NCBI RefSeq assembly: GCF_005233875.1
Contig: NZ_SZPZ01000006.1
Span: forward strand, 372,001 to 436,000
Length of the DNA: 64,000 bases
Reading direction: 5' to 3'
From: Kribbella jiaozuonensis
GTDB taxonomy: Bacteria; Actinomycetota; Actinomycetes; Propionibacteriales; Kribbellaceae
Below, in pieces: positions 7,799-16,867 of this stretch (position 1 is the first letter of the stretch; the number at the start of each line of letters is the position of its first letter). A program made the translations under genes and the position numbers. The notes beneath the pieces were generated by a model, which ran no database searches, had not been told where the DNA came from, and was given only the letters and a program-made list of their open reading frames with translations.

Positions 7799-9427
7799 AT
7801 GCTGCCGAATGAGCCGTTGCGACTCGATTTCCTGCCGTGGGAGTACAAGCGAACGGCCTCCGACGCCGACCGCGAACGCCAGGCCGAACGGCAGGCGCGG
7901 CTCGGCGGGTCGGTCCGGCTCGCCGCCGACGTGTACGTCGCGGAGTCGGCCGCGGTGTACTGCGACGAACTGACGATGGGGGAGCGCTCGTACGTCGCCG
8001 CGCACGCCTACGTCACCGGCAACATCACGCTCGGATCCGACTCCACGATCAACCCGTTCTCCGCCGTCCGCGGCAACGTGACGATCGGCGACGGCGTACG
8101 GATCGGCGCCCACACGTCGCTGCTCGCCTTCAACCACGGCACGGCTCCCGGTCAGCCGATCTTCAAGCAACCTCACACCGCCCTCGGCATCACGATCGGC
8201 GACGACGTCTGGATCGGCTCCAACGTGACGATCCTCGACGGCGTCACCGTCGGCCCGCACACCATCATCGGCGCCGGCGCGGTCGTCACCAAGAACATCC
8301 CGGCCAACTCGGTCGCCGCCGGCAACCCCGCCCGCGTCCTCCGCTCGCGAACAGGATCCTCCATGTCAGGTGACCTCCGCACCCAACTGACCGCCTTCGC
8401 CGCCAAAGCGCGTGCGCAGGTCGACGACGTGCTCGCTCGCTCTTGGGACGGTGAGCGTTTCGTCGACCGTCCCGACCTCGGCCACGAGCCGGCGGTTCGC
8501 CCATGGTGCGACGCGATCGAGATCGCCGACCTGCTGGTACGCCGAACTCCGGCCGGCCACACCCGTGACGACCTGGTCCGCCGTCTCCGTCACCGGCAGG
8601 ATCCGAAGACCGGACTGGTCGCACCAGGAGACCTGTCGGACGCCGGGCTGGACCTGCCGGACGACAGCAAACTCTCTGTCCTGGAAGGGCCGGCCGGCTA
8701 TCACGTGCTGTGTGTCGGCTACGCGCTCCAGGTCCTCGACAGCAGCTTCGAGCACCCGATCGACACGGCCTTCGGTTTTGCCGATCTGGACAATTTGCCC
8801 TGGGCAAGGAAAGCCTGGTCGGCCGGAGCTGGTATCGATCACCTCGGCACCGCGATCGCCCGGAATCTCCACGACCACAACGAATCCGGCCCGCTCGAAG
8901 CCCTGATGGGCTGGCTCGTAACGAGGGTCGACCCAACGACCGGCGCTTGGGGTCACCAGCACCCCGACGACGGCTGGCTGCAGGTCGTCAACGGTTTCTA
9001 CCGTCTGACCCGCGGCACCTACGCCCAGTTCGGCCTCCCGCTGCCGTACCCCGAACAAGCTGTCGCCACCGTCTTTGCCCACAGCAACGACCGTCGGATG
9101 TTCACCGGCGACAACTACAACTCCTGCAACGTACTCGACGTCATCCACCCGCTGTGGCTGGCCCGCAAGCAGACGACGTACGGCGAGCAGGAGGGTCGCC
9201 GCTGGGCCGAGGAACAACTGCGCGCGATCCTCCCGCGCTGGGTCGACGGCGCAGGCTTCGCGTTCGCTCCCGACGGCACCGACGACCGCGCGATCCCCGG
9301 CCTGCAAGGCACCGAGATGTGGCTGGCCATCATCTGGCTGCTGTCCGACTACCTCGGCCTGTCCGACGCCCTCGGCTACCGCCCCCGCGGCGTCCACCGC
9401 CCGGAACCCCTGATCAATCTGCACTAA
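7799..9427 (+). CDS. Hexapeptide-repeat acyltransferase fused to a large C-terminal helical domain
   Basis: 542 residues. Residues about 45-185 are a left-handed beta-helix acyltransferase of the maltose O-acetyltransferase type: successive hexapeptide turns (NITLGSDSTI, VTIGDGVRIG, ITIGDDVWIG, VTVGPHTIIGAGAVV) ending in the conserved AAGNPARVL. From about residue 189 (MSGDLRTQL) to the end is some 350 residues I cannot name; regular helix-loop spacing with Trp/Gly/His-rich turns (PTTGAWGH, VNGFYRLTRGTYAQFG, GLQGTEMWLAIIWLL) suggests an alpha/alpha-toroid of the kind seen in glycosidases or cyclases. It diverges from the lacI gene and probably belongs to the same sugar regulon. An internal ATG at 8363 marks the domain boundary but the frame is continuous. 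Confidence 0.8.
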   Translation: MLPNEPLRLDFLPWEYKRTASDADRERQAERQARLGGSVRLAADVYVAESAAVYCDELTMGERSYVAAHAYVTGNITLGSDSTINPFSAVRGNVTIGDGVRIGAHTSLLAFNHGTAPGQPIFKQPHTALGITIGDDVWIGSNVTILDGVTVGPHTIIGAGAVVTKNIPANSVAAGNPARVLRSRTGSSMSGDLRTQLTAFAAKARAQVDDVLARSWDGERFVDRPDLGHEPAVRPWCDAIEIADLLVRRTPAGHTRDDLVRRLRHRQDPKTGLVAPGDLSDAGLDLPDDSKLSVLEGPAGYHVLCVGYALQVLDSSFEHPIDTAFGFADLDNLPWARKAWSAGAGIDHLGTAIARNLHDHNESGPLEALMGWLVTRVDPTTGAWGHQHPDDGWLQVVNGFYRLTRGTYAQFGLPLPYPEQAVATVFAHSNDRRMFTGDNYNSCNVLDVIHPLWLARKQTTYGEQEGRRWAEEQLRAILPRWVDGAGFAFAPDGTDDRAIPGLQGTEMWLAIIWLLSDYLGLSDALGYRPRGVHRPEPLINLH

Positions 9428-9494
9428 TCGGTCTGGACCGCTGCTGGGCCATCATGGATCCGAGGGATACCGCCGGGGGAGAGGTGGCCGGATC

Positions 9495-10828
9495 ATGCAT
9501 GAACTGCGTCAGGTTTTGAAGGGTCGGCTGGTGACGCCCGACGACCCGGACTGGGAGCAGGTGCGGCGGGGGTGGAACCTGTCCGTCGACCAGCAGCCTG
9601 CGGCCGTCGTGGAGGCGAGTGGGCCGAACGACATCGAGTTCACGATCGCGTACGCCGGTGCACGCGGACTGAAGGTGGCTGCGCAAGCAGGTGGGCACGG
9701 TGCGACTCGTGCGCTCGACGGGACGATCGTGGTGCGGACCTCCGCGCTGGATGACATCTCGGTCGACTCGCAGGCCCGCATCGCTCGGCTGGGTGCCGGA
9801 GTGCGCTGGGGGACTGTGCAGGCCGCGCTCGACGGCACCGGCTCACCGGACTGCCTGGAACGAGCAGCAACATCTCGGTGGCCGGCTTCTGCACGAGTGG
9901 TGGGTTCTCGTGGTTCTCGCGGCCGTACGGGAGCGGTGCGGGCAGTCTGCGGGCTGCGGAGATCGTCGACGGTTCCGGGATCTGCCGATGGATCGACGAC
10001 TCGGTTGACGCGGACCTGATGTGGGCGCTGCGTGGGGGCGGCGGGAACTTCGGTGTGGTGACGTCGGTCGAGGTGGAGCTGCATCCGGCTCCGGAGATCA
10101 CCGGTGGGCGGCTGATGTTCCCGATCGAGCAGTCCGAGGCGGTGCTGACGGCGTACGCGAAGGCGACGCAGGAGGCGCCGGAGCAGGTGACGTTGTGGGC
10201 GTACCTGATCCACTACCCGCACTCGCCGACGCTGCCGGACGCAGTACGCGGGAAGTCGTTCTGCATGGTCGACGCGATCACGCCGTACGAGCCAGCCGCG
10301 CTTGAAGGAGTGCTTTCCACTATCCGCGCGGCTGGATCACCTGTTGCTGACTCGTTCACTCCGCTGTCGCCGAGTGGGGTTGCGGAGATAAATGCGGTGC
10401 CGGCGCCGCCGCAGGCGCTGTCACTGATCACCAGCACGTTCGACGAGCTCACGCCGGAGCTGATCGGCACACTGCTCGAGTACGCCGGTCAGCCGTCGCT
10501 GATCTTCCAGGTGCAGATCCGCCACCTGCGGGCGAGTGGTGAGGTTGGTCACCCCGGCGTGGCGGCGGCTGACCCGGCAGCGCAGTACATGGTGCTGGCG
10601 GTGTCGATCGTGCCGGTGCCGGAGTTGCAGGAGTCAGCGGAGACCGCATTGCGCGCGCTGAAGGAGACTCTGGCGCCCTGGCACGCCGATGAGCTGCCGC
10701 CGACCGGTCTGTCCGCGTGGGAGTCGCTGCAGGACTCCATCAGCGAGCCCGACCTGGCCAGACTCCGTGAGATCAAGCAGCGGGTCGACCCACTCGGTGT
10801 GCTGGTCGGCAACTACCCACTGGTGTGA
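9495..10828 (+). pseudogene. FAD-binding (BBE/PCMH-type) oxidoreductase with a single frameshift
   Basis: Two overlapping frames together encode a berberine-bridge-like flavoprotein. Frame 1 (from 9495) gives the FAD-binding start (VVEASGPNDIEFTIAYAGARGLKVAAQAGGH, which resembles the FAD domain with its GGH flavin motif). Frame 2 continues from about 9842 (LTGLPGTSSNISVAGF) through DLMWALRGGGGNFGVVTSVE to the C-terminus (GVLVGNYPLV). The switch maps to about 9839-9842, where ggctc would be expected to be ggcctc; restoring one C joins the frames without losing residues. It is a recent lesion or an assembly error, because no other damage is visible. A GGGGGAGAGG sequence supports the 9495 start. 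Confidence 0.75.
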
Positions 10829-10839
10829 ACGACCCGGAC

Positions 10840-10871
10840 GGGGGTCCACTAGCCTGAGCAAGTGGACCCCC
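10840..10871 (+). terminator. 11-bp hairpin downstream of the oxidoreductase
   Basis: gggggtccact and agtggaccccc form a perfect stem around a 10-nt loop, starting 12 bp after the stop at 10828. It lacks a T tract but is well placed as a terminator. The right arm overlaps the start of a possible 28-codon reading frame. Confidence 0.5.
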
Positions 10872-10948
10872 GGACCCGTCGACTCATCACCTCTGTCGTG
10901 CTGGTAGCGCTCGTCGCGATCGTCGTGATCGCAGCGATCATCCGTTGA
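10862..10948 (+). CDS. Possible 28-residue single-span membrane microprotein
   Basis: GTG start followed by VDPRTRRL and then an uninterrupted hydrophobic stretch of about 18 residues rich in Val, Ile and Ala, ending in Arg-stop. The positive-inside start and clean membrane span look like the tiny membrane proteins common in actinomycetes. TAGCCT at 10850-10855 lies 6 nt before the GTG, as in a leaderless promoter. It overlaps the 3' end of the convergent glycoside hydrolase gene by 11 bp. No function can be proposed and it could be chance. Confidence 0.4.
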   Translation: MDPRTRRLITSVVLVALVAIVVIAAIIR

Positions 10949-13442
10949 CGGTTGCGGAGTCCAGGACGACGTACGGCTGGTTGGACAGGTCGGCGGCCAG
11001 ACCGGGGTAGAGCGCCTGCCCACCGGACCGGTGCTGCACGCTGAAGAAGTACATCAGCGGGTACGTCGACGCCGTGTAGTCACCGTCGATCGTGCCGGAC
11101 AAGGTCTGCCCGGACAGCTCCATCGGGACCTGCTGCCAGGGCTTCGACTGGTCCACGTGCCGGTAGTGCAGTGTTGCGCCGATCACGTCCGGGTCCACGA
11201 CGTCCAGCGACAGCGTGACCGGTCTGCCCCGATCGAAGCTCTCCGGCACCGTGTGTTCCACGCCGGGCGCAGCTGGCCGGACTGGTGCCGCGAGCAACGC
11301 GGCAGCCGGCTCCGTGCCTGCTGCCTCCCGTAGCTCCTCGTTGAGGGCAGCCAGATCGACGTCCATGTCCGGGACTCGATCGGCCCAGTGGCCGTGTTCG
11401 GAGGTCTCGATCCCGAAGCGCAGATCCCGTTGGTAGACACCCTCGACGAGGACCGGGATCTCGGCGTACGCGTCCCGCGCGGCCCGGTAATGCCGTAGGG
11501 CTGACTGCAGCGAAGCGACGTCCTCGGTGGTGCGGAAGATCGAGTAGTCGACCGCCGCCCGGAACTTGCCGGCGAAGAACCGGCCCAGCCTGACCAGGAT
11601 CTCCAGATCGATCAGTACCCGGCGGACTTGTGCGTCCGATTGGTCCGCGGTCTGGCGGACACGGGCCAGGGCCTGCTGTCCGTCGTCGACCAGTCGCTCG
11701 ATCCACGCGGCCACCTCGAGCGGCGTGTACTTCGCTGACACCGAGCGGCTCGCCACCGCCGCGACGTACTCGTCGATGGCGTAGAACGTCGTCGGGTCGA
11801 ACGGGCTGACGCCGCCCCAGTTCGCCGGCGGATCGGTGTCGCCGGCGTAGTGCGGCGATTCGACCCGCGACGAGATCGGGAGGTTGAGGTACGCCTCGGG
11901 CCAGTAGCCGTTGTTCGATCCGCCGACGCCGTGGACCACGGTCACCAGCGGGAGGATCCGGCTGAGCGGGCTAAGGGCGTCCTCGACGTGCGCCGCGGCC
12001 TCGCCGTACGTCGACCTCAGGTGGCGGCGCCACGTCTCGGGCTCGGCATCGGGGTTGTAGAGGAGCCGGCCCCACAACAGGTAGCCGTAGCGGTACTTGG
12101 TCCACTCCCGGTTGTCAGACAACCTGAGGTCCTCGCGGACGTACGGGTCGCGCTTGCCCACCTCGCCGCTGCCCTTGCGTCCCTTGAAGAACAGGGGTTC
12201 GCACAGGTCGACGCCGCGGGATCCGCCGAACGTCGACAGTCGCCCGTACCCGGCCGCGATCGCGGGATCGCCCCAGGCCAGCAGCTTCTGGGTTCCCGGC
12301 CAGACCCGGAATATCAGGTCGACGGTCCGGTCTTCGCGCAGGAAGTCGCCGTACCCGTAGCGGGTGAACCGGCGGGAGAACTCGGTGATGCCCTTCAGTT
12401 CGTGGCCGGGCGGGATCGGCTTGGCCGCCTCCTTCGCCCGGATCGAGGCCTGGTGGTACGGCAGCCCGACGTGCTCGGCCCAGTACTTCGCCGACAGCAC
12501 CGGCGAGAGGTTCGGTAGGTCGACGGCGTCGAGCAGGGCCTGGTCGACGCCCTTGGCATGCATGTCGATCTCCAGTGGCCGCCCGACCGAGTTCGCGCCT
12601 TCGAACACCGCCCGCCAGAAGATCTCGTGCTGATGGTCGGCGATACCGCCCTCGTAGTGCACCCGGAACGTCAGCCCGTCGATGTCTGGGCATTCCGTGA
12701 GCAGCTTGGCGATACCGGCCTTGCAGTACTCCGCATGGGTGTCCGGACTTATCCCGGTGATCGGGTAGCGGTGCACCGAGTCCCGGCCGTAGTCGTACGC
12801 GTGGTTCCACAGACCGAGCTGGAACTTCAGCCCGCGGCGCTTGCTCTCGGCCGCGATGAAGCGCAGCGTGTCCAGGTTGCGCTTCTGCTCGTCCGCGCCG
12901 ACGCCCTCGGCCTGTACGTCGTACCCGTCCACGTCGAACAGGAACGGGTACACGAAGCACAGGTAGTTGTCGGTCGCGCCGTGCCGATCGGCGCCGTAGT
13001 TGTACTGCATCCCGAGCGCCAGGTGGAACCGGTTGAACCGGGCCGCGGCCAGCCAGGTCAGGTACTCGGTCCAGAACTGCTGGTCGTGGAACCAGGGCGT
13101 GTCCTCGTCCACGCTGGAGAACGACCGCACCACACCCCGGACGGGTACGGCGGGCTGCTCGGCGTAGGACGTCGTACCGGCGAGATCCTCGCCCGCGGCG
13201 ACGCGGTCCGCCAGCTCGAGTACGCCGCAGCGCAGGCCGGTCTCGTCGTTGCTGACGACAACGATCTCGTCGCCGTCACGGACTACGGCGTACGACTCGG
13301 GAACGTCTGCGAGGTCCGGGGCGGGCACCTCGTCGGGGGTGGCCAGCCGGACCGGTACGTCGGCTATGCCTTTCTCCGCCAGGGCTCGGACGAGCTGCTC
13401 CATCGCCCAGGTCGCGGTGCGGCCGGTGGTGACGGGGTTCAT
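10938..13442 (-). CDS. Large cytoplasmic glycoside-hydrolase-like protein in a sugar ABC operon
   Basis: About 834 residues from ATG 13442, preferred over TTG 13454 because GGAG sits 6 nt upstream of the ATG. There is no signal peptide. The start resembles the GH67/GH20 N-terminal alpha/beta domain (SNDETGLRCGVLELADRV); then a TIM-barrel-like region follows (WLAAARFNRFHLALGM, SKRRGLKFQLGLWNHAYDYG, LTFRVHYEGG). A helical region and a C-terminal beta domain (VTLSLDVVDPDVIGATLHYRHVD) complete it. Position as last gene behind binding protein and permeases implies hydrolysis of an imported oligosaccharide. The exact glycosidase family and catalytic acids are not identifiable by eye. Confidence 0.72.
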   Translation of the reverse strand: MNPVTTGRTATWAMEQLVRALAEKGIADVPVRLATPDEVPAPDLADVPESYAVVRDGDEIVVVSNDETGLRCGVLELADRVAAGEDLAGTTSYAEQPAVPVRGVVRSFSSVDEDTPWFHDQQFWTEYLTWLAAARFNRFHLALGMQYNYGADRHGATDNYLCFVYPFLFDVDGYDVQAEGVGADEQKRNLDTLRFIAAESKRRGLKFQLGLWNHAYDYGRDSVHRYPITGISPDTHAEYCKAGIAKLLTECPDIDGLTFRVHYEGGIADHQHEIFWRAVFEGANSVGRPLEIDMHAKGVDQALLDAVDLPNLSPVLSAKYWAEHVGLPYHQASIRAKEAAKPIPPGHELKGITEFSRRFTRYGYGDFLREDRTVDLIFRVWPGTQKLLAWGDPAIAAGYGRLSTFGGSRGVDLCEPLFFKGRKGSGEVGKRDPYVREDLRLSDNREWTKYRYGYLLWGRLLYNPDAEPETWRRHLRSTYGEAAAHVEDALSPLSRILPLVTVVHGVGGSNNGYWPEAYLNLPISSRVESPHYAGDTDPPANWGGVSPFDPTTFYAIDEYVAAVASRSVSAKYTPLEVAAWIERLVDDGQQALARVRQTADQSDAQVRRVLIDLEILVRLGRFFAGKFRAAVDYSIFRTTEDVASLQSALRHYRAARDAYAEIPVLVEGVYQRDLRFGIETSEHGHWADRVPDMDVDLAALNEELREAAGTEPAAALLAAPVRPAAPGVEHTVPESFDRGRPVTLSLDVVDPDVIGATLHYRHVDQSKPWQQVPMELSGQTLSGTIDGDYTASTYPLMYFFSVQHRSGGQALYPGLAADLSNQPYVVLDSATVNG

Positions 13443-13454
13443 AGGGGTCTCCAA

Positions 13455-14765
13455 TCACTTGCCGTCGAGGGTCTTGCCGGCGTCGGCCATGAACTTCGGC
13501 ACGCCTTGCTTGATCGAGATCTTGTTGAACGCGATGTCCTGGCTGACCTTCAGCAACAGGTCGCCGACCGCGGTCGATGCAGCCGGGGAGGCCTGCGGCG
13601 GGGCGGACGAGTTCTTCAGTGCCAGGTCGGTGTAGGCCAGCACCTGCTTCTCGCTCGCGGACAGGTCGCTGCCCTTCAACAGCACGTCCCGGCCGGCGGC
13701 CGAGGCAGGCGGGCCGCTGATCAGCCGCAAGGTCTTCGCGGCATCCGCGCCGTTCGCGAACCAGTTGATGAATGCGGCGGCGTCGTCCTGGCGCTGGCTC
13801 TTCGCGTTCAGCGACAGGAAGCTGCTCGGTGCCGGGAAGGTCCCGCACTTGCCGCTCTTCGTGTGCCGTGGTGGCAGGGTGATGTCGATGGTGTGGTCGG
13901 TCAGGTCCTGGAATCCGCCCTTGAGGTTGGGCGTCTGGATGTGCGCGAGCGCCGCCTGTTTCTTGACCAGCGGGCTGTTCGGCCAGTCGCCGTACACGGC
14001 CTGCGCCGCGATGTCGGCGGGGATCGTGCCGCCGCTGGCCCGCAGCGCGGCCCAGTACTCGAACCACTCGGTCAGCGACGCATCGGTGAACGCGAGCGAG
14101 CCGTCCTTATAGAGGTCCTCGCCCTTACCGCGCAGGAAGATCTGCAACGACGCCGTGTCTCCACTGGGGTCCTCCGCGCCGTAGACCTTCTTGCCGGACT
14201 TCTGCCGGATCTGGTTGGCCAGGGTCGCGTAGTCGGACCACGTCCATGTCTCCTGCGGGTGCTCCAGCCCGAGCTGATCGAGCACGGTCACGTCGTACCC
14301 GATGCTGTAGGTGCTCATCGCGACCGGGATGCCGAACTGCTCGCCCTTCAACTGGCCCTGGATCAGCAGGTTGTGGTCGATCGGCTTCGTGTCGATGGTG
14401 TCTGGGATGTACTTCTGCAGTGACTGCAGCGCTCCGGCCGCGCCGTACTGGCCGATCCGCGGAGCGTCGATGTTGATCACGTCCGGGGCGTTGCCGCCGG
14501 CCATCTGGGTGGCGAGCTTGTCCCAGTACTCCGCGGTCGCGGTGCCCTCGAAGACCATCTTCACGTTCTGATGGCTGGCGGTGTACTGGTCCGCGAGCTT
14601 GCTGCGCAGGCCGAGCTTGGTCGGGTCCCCGTAGCTCGAGAACCGGACCGAGTTCTTCGCCTCCTTCGCCGCCGGGTCGAGGTTGCAGGCCGAGAGCAGA
14701 GGTGCGAGTACGCCGGCCGCGAGTCCGGCCTGCAGGAAGCGCCGCCGGTTGAGCTGTGTGGTCAT
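13455..14765 (-). CDS. Sugar-binding lipoprotein of second ABC importer
   Basis: 436 residues. The N-terminus combines a twin-arginine stretch (NRRRFLQAGLAAG) with a lipobox (LLSAC, about Cys27), so Tat export plus lipidation is likely. The body is a family 1 solute-binding protein (MAGGNAPDVINIDAPRIGQYGAAGAL, TYSIGYDVTVLDQLG, NWFANGADAAKTLRLISGPPAS). It precedes the glycosidase-like gene by 12 bp and follows the permeases, i.e. the order is permease-permease-SBP-hydrolase. Confidence 0.92.
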   Translation of the reverse strand: MTTQLNRRRFLQAGLAAGVLAPLLSACNLDPAAKEAKNSVRFSSYGDPTKLGLRSKLADQYTASHQNVKMVFEGTATAEYWDKLATQMAGGNAPDVINIDAPRIGQYGAAGALQSLQKYIPDTIDTKPIDHNLLIQGQLKGEQFGIPVAMSTYSIGYDVTVLDQLGLEHPQETWTWSDYATLANQIRQKSGKKVYGAEDPSGDTASLQIFLRGKGEDLYKDGSLAFTDASLTEWFEYWAALRASGGTIPADIAAQAVYGDWPNSPLVKKQAALAHIQTPNLKGGFQDLTDHTIDITLPPRHTKSGKCGTFPAPSSFLSLNAKSQRQDDAAAFINWFANGADAAKTLRLISGPPASAAGRDVLLKGSDLSASEKQVLAYTDLALKNSSAPPQASPAASTAVGDLLLKVSQDIAFNKISIKQGVPKFMADAGKTLDGK

Positions 14766-14783
14766 GACTGGGGTCCTTTCGGG

Positions 14784-15644
14784 CTAGCCCTTCAGGCCGG
14801 TCGTGGCGATGCCCTCGACGATCCGGCGCTGGGCGAGAAGGAAGACGATGAAGGTCGGCACCAGCGACAGCACCGACATGGCCAGCAGTTGTCCGTACGA
14901 CGAGTCGCCGGTCGCGTCGACGAACCGCCGCAGCGCGACCGGCACGGTCTCACTGCTCGGGTAGGACAGGTAGATCAGCTGGGAGAAGAAGTCGTTGTAC
15001 GTCCAGATGAAGGTGAAGATCATCGTGGTGATCAGCACCGGTCCGGTCAGCGGCAGGATGATCCGGCTGAAGATGCGGACCTTGCCGCAGCCGTCGATCA
15101 TCGCCGCCTCGTCCAGCGTCCGCGGGATCGTGCGGATGAACTGGACCATCAAGAAGATGAAGAACGCGTCGGTGGCCAGGAACTTCGGCACCACCAGCGG
15201 CAGATAGGTGTTCACCCAGCCGAGGTGGAAGAACAGCACGTACTGCGGGATCAGCAGCGCGTGCGCCGGCAGCATGATCGAGCCGAGCATGATCGCGAAG
15301 AACACCTTCTTGCCGCGGAACTCCAGCCGGGCGAACGCGTACGCCGTCAGCGTGCAGGCGATCACGTTGCCGGCCACCGCGAGCACCGCGATCAGCATCG
15401 AGTTGAGGTAGAACCGGGTGAACGTCGGATCGGTCGCGGTCCAGCCGGCGATGTAGTTGCGCGGGTCGAACGAACTCGGGAACGGGTTGAGCTGCGAGAA
15501 GATGTCGGACTCGTCCTTGAAGGACCCGCCGACCATCCAGAGCAGCGGATAGACCATCACCAGGGTGCCGGCGATCAGCGCGAGATGGGTCAGCCACCTG
15601 CGGGTACGACGCCGGGCTGCGGGAGCGTGCTGGAGTGTCGTCAT
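14784..15644 (-). CDS. Carbohydrate ABC transporter permease, MalG type (second importer)
   Basis: 286 residues from ATG 15644 (MTTLQHAPAARR). The frame extends to 15728 but the chosen ATG shares one base with the stop of the upstream permease (TGATG), and GAGGA lies upstream. Six membrane helices and the EAA loop (DEAAMIDGCGKVR) are visible. It partners the 15644-16606 product. Confidence 0.92.
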   Translation of the reverse strand: MTTLQHAPAARRRTRRWLTHLALIAGTLVMVYPLLWMVGGSFKDESDIFSQLNPFPSSFDPRNYIAGWTATDPTFTRFYLNSMLIAVLAVAGNVIACTLTAYAFARLEFRGKKVFFAIMLGSIMLPAHALLIPQYVLFFHLGWVNTYLPLVVPKFLATDAFFIFLMVQFIRTIPRTLDEAAMIDGCGKVRIFSRIILPLTGPVLITTMIFTFIWTYNDFFSQLIYLSYPSSETVPVALRRFVDATGDSSYGQLLAMSVLSLVPTFIVFLLAQRRIVEGIATTGLKG

Positions 15645-16606
15645 CAGCGGTCCTCGTAGTAGACCCAGCGACGGGCGAGCCCGAAGTTGATCAGCGTGAA
15701 GATCGCGATGATCAGCAGCAGCACCCACGCCATCGCGGAGGCGTAGCCCATGTTCAGGTTCGTGAATCCCTGCTGGTACAGGTAAAGCGTGTAGAACAAC
15801 GTGGAGTCGGACGGGCCGCCGCTGCCGCCGCTCACGACGTACGCCGGGGTGAAGGCCTGGAAGGCCTGGATGATCTGCAGCACGACGTTGAAGAAGATGA
15901 TCGGTGTCAGCAGCGGCACGGTGACCGACCAGAACCGTCGCCAGGCGTTCGCGCCGTCGACCGACGCGGCGTCGTACAGCTCCTGCGGTATCTGCTTGAG
16001 CCCGGCCAGGAAGATCACCATCGGCGAGCCGAACTGCCAGATGTTCAGTAGGACCAGCGTGTAGAGAGCCGTGTCGGGGTTGGAGATCCAGCTACGCCCG
16101 CCGACGCCGAAGAACGCGAGGAAGGCGTTGAGTACGCCGTCGTTGTCGAACAGCTGACCCCAGATCACGGCGATCGCGACGCTGCCGCCGAGCAGCGACG
16201 GGATGTAGTAGATCGAGCGGTACAAGGCCATCCCGCGCATCGGCCGGTTCAGCATGACCGCGACCGCGAGCGCGAATCCCAGCTGCAGCGGGACGGTGAG
16301 GGCGACGTAGATGAAGGTGACCTTCAACGACTGCAGGTAGCGCGGGTCGTCGGTGAACATCTTCACGTAGTTGCCGAAGCCGTTCCAGGCGGGCGCCTGC
16401 AGCAGATTGAACTTCGTGAACGACAGATACAGGGATCCGAGCAGGGGTGCGGCGGTCAGCAGCAGCAGTCCCGCGAACCAGGGGAGCAGGAAGAGATAGG
16501 CGACCCGGTCCGTGCGCCGGGCAGGTCTGGGACGGGTTGCCGGGGGAGGGATCTCAGCTGTCGGTTCGCGGCCTGCCGGAGCAGAGATCTCGGTGCTCGT
16601 GCTCAT
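15644..16606 (-). CDS. Carbohydrate ABC transporter permease, MalF type (second importer)
   Basis: 320 residues. A proline-rich cytoplasmic N-terminus is followed by six membrane spans and an EAA loop (YDAASVDGANAWRRF). It is the first gene of the operon; an excellent AGGAGG lies 5 nt before the ATG. No regulator gene adjoins this operon, in contrast with the first importer. Confidence 0.92.
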   Translation of the reverse strand: MSTSTEISAPAGREPTAEIPPPATRPRPARRTDRVAYLFLLPWFAGLLLLTAAPLLGSLYLSFTKFNLLQAPAWNGFGNYVKMFTDDPRYLQSLKVTFIYVALTVPLQLGFALAVAVMLNRPMRGMALYRSIYYIPSLLGGSVAIAVIWGQLFDNDGVLNAFLAFFGVGGRSWISNPDTALYTLVLLNIWQFGSPMVIFLAGLKQIPQELYDAASVDGANAWRRFWSVTVPLLTPIIFFNVVLQIIQAFQAFTPAYVVSGGSGGPSDSTLFYTLYLYQQGFTNLNMGYASAMAWVLLLIIAIFTLINFGLARRWVYYEDR

Positions 16607-16726
16607 GGTGGCCTCCTCTCAGGAGTCCTTCTTCACCGATGTAGAAACTGGCCGGAAAATCGGCCGAAGCCTTCGGGGGCGGTCTGTGAAGGTCTTCGGC
16701 CGGTCTGTGGGCAGCACCAACGGGTA

Positions 16727-16737
16727 CCACTTAGTGG
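16727..16737 (-). promoter_or_regulatory. Palindrome ccacttagtgg upstream of second ABC operon
   Basis: Perfect 5-bp arms around a central T in the 261-bp divergent region 16607-16867. The same region also repeats cggtctgtg (16680-16688 and 16701-16709). Position suggests an operator for the leftward operon or the rightward membrane protein gene, but nothing identifies the binding protein. Confidence 0.35.
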
Positions 16738-16854
16738 AAGTGGCATTCCGCTACGCGAGAGATTAGGTCGCTGTGCGTTGAAGCGCAATAGCTCAGTGGA
16801 TTCGTATTCACACGTCTCAAACGCTCTGCTGCTGTGCTGGATCCGAGGCAGCGG

Positions 16855-16860
16855 TAACGT
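16855..16860 (+). promoter_or_regulatory. -10 element of a leaderless promoter (TAACGT)
   Basis: TAACGT followed by 7 nt and the ATG at 16868, without any ribosome site. It supports 16868 as the start over the TTG at 16778. Confidence 0.5.
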
Positions 16861-16867
16861 CCCGCCA

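Noticed and set aside
13442..13454. TTG 13454 as start of the glycosidase-like gene
   Set aside because: It abuts the upstream stop, and the GGAG ribosome site lies between it and ATG 13442, which it serves.
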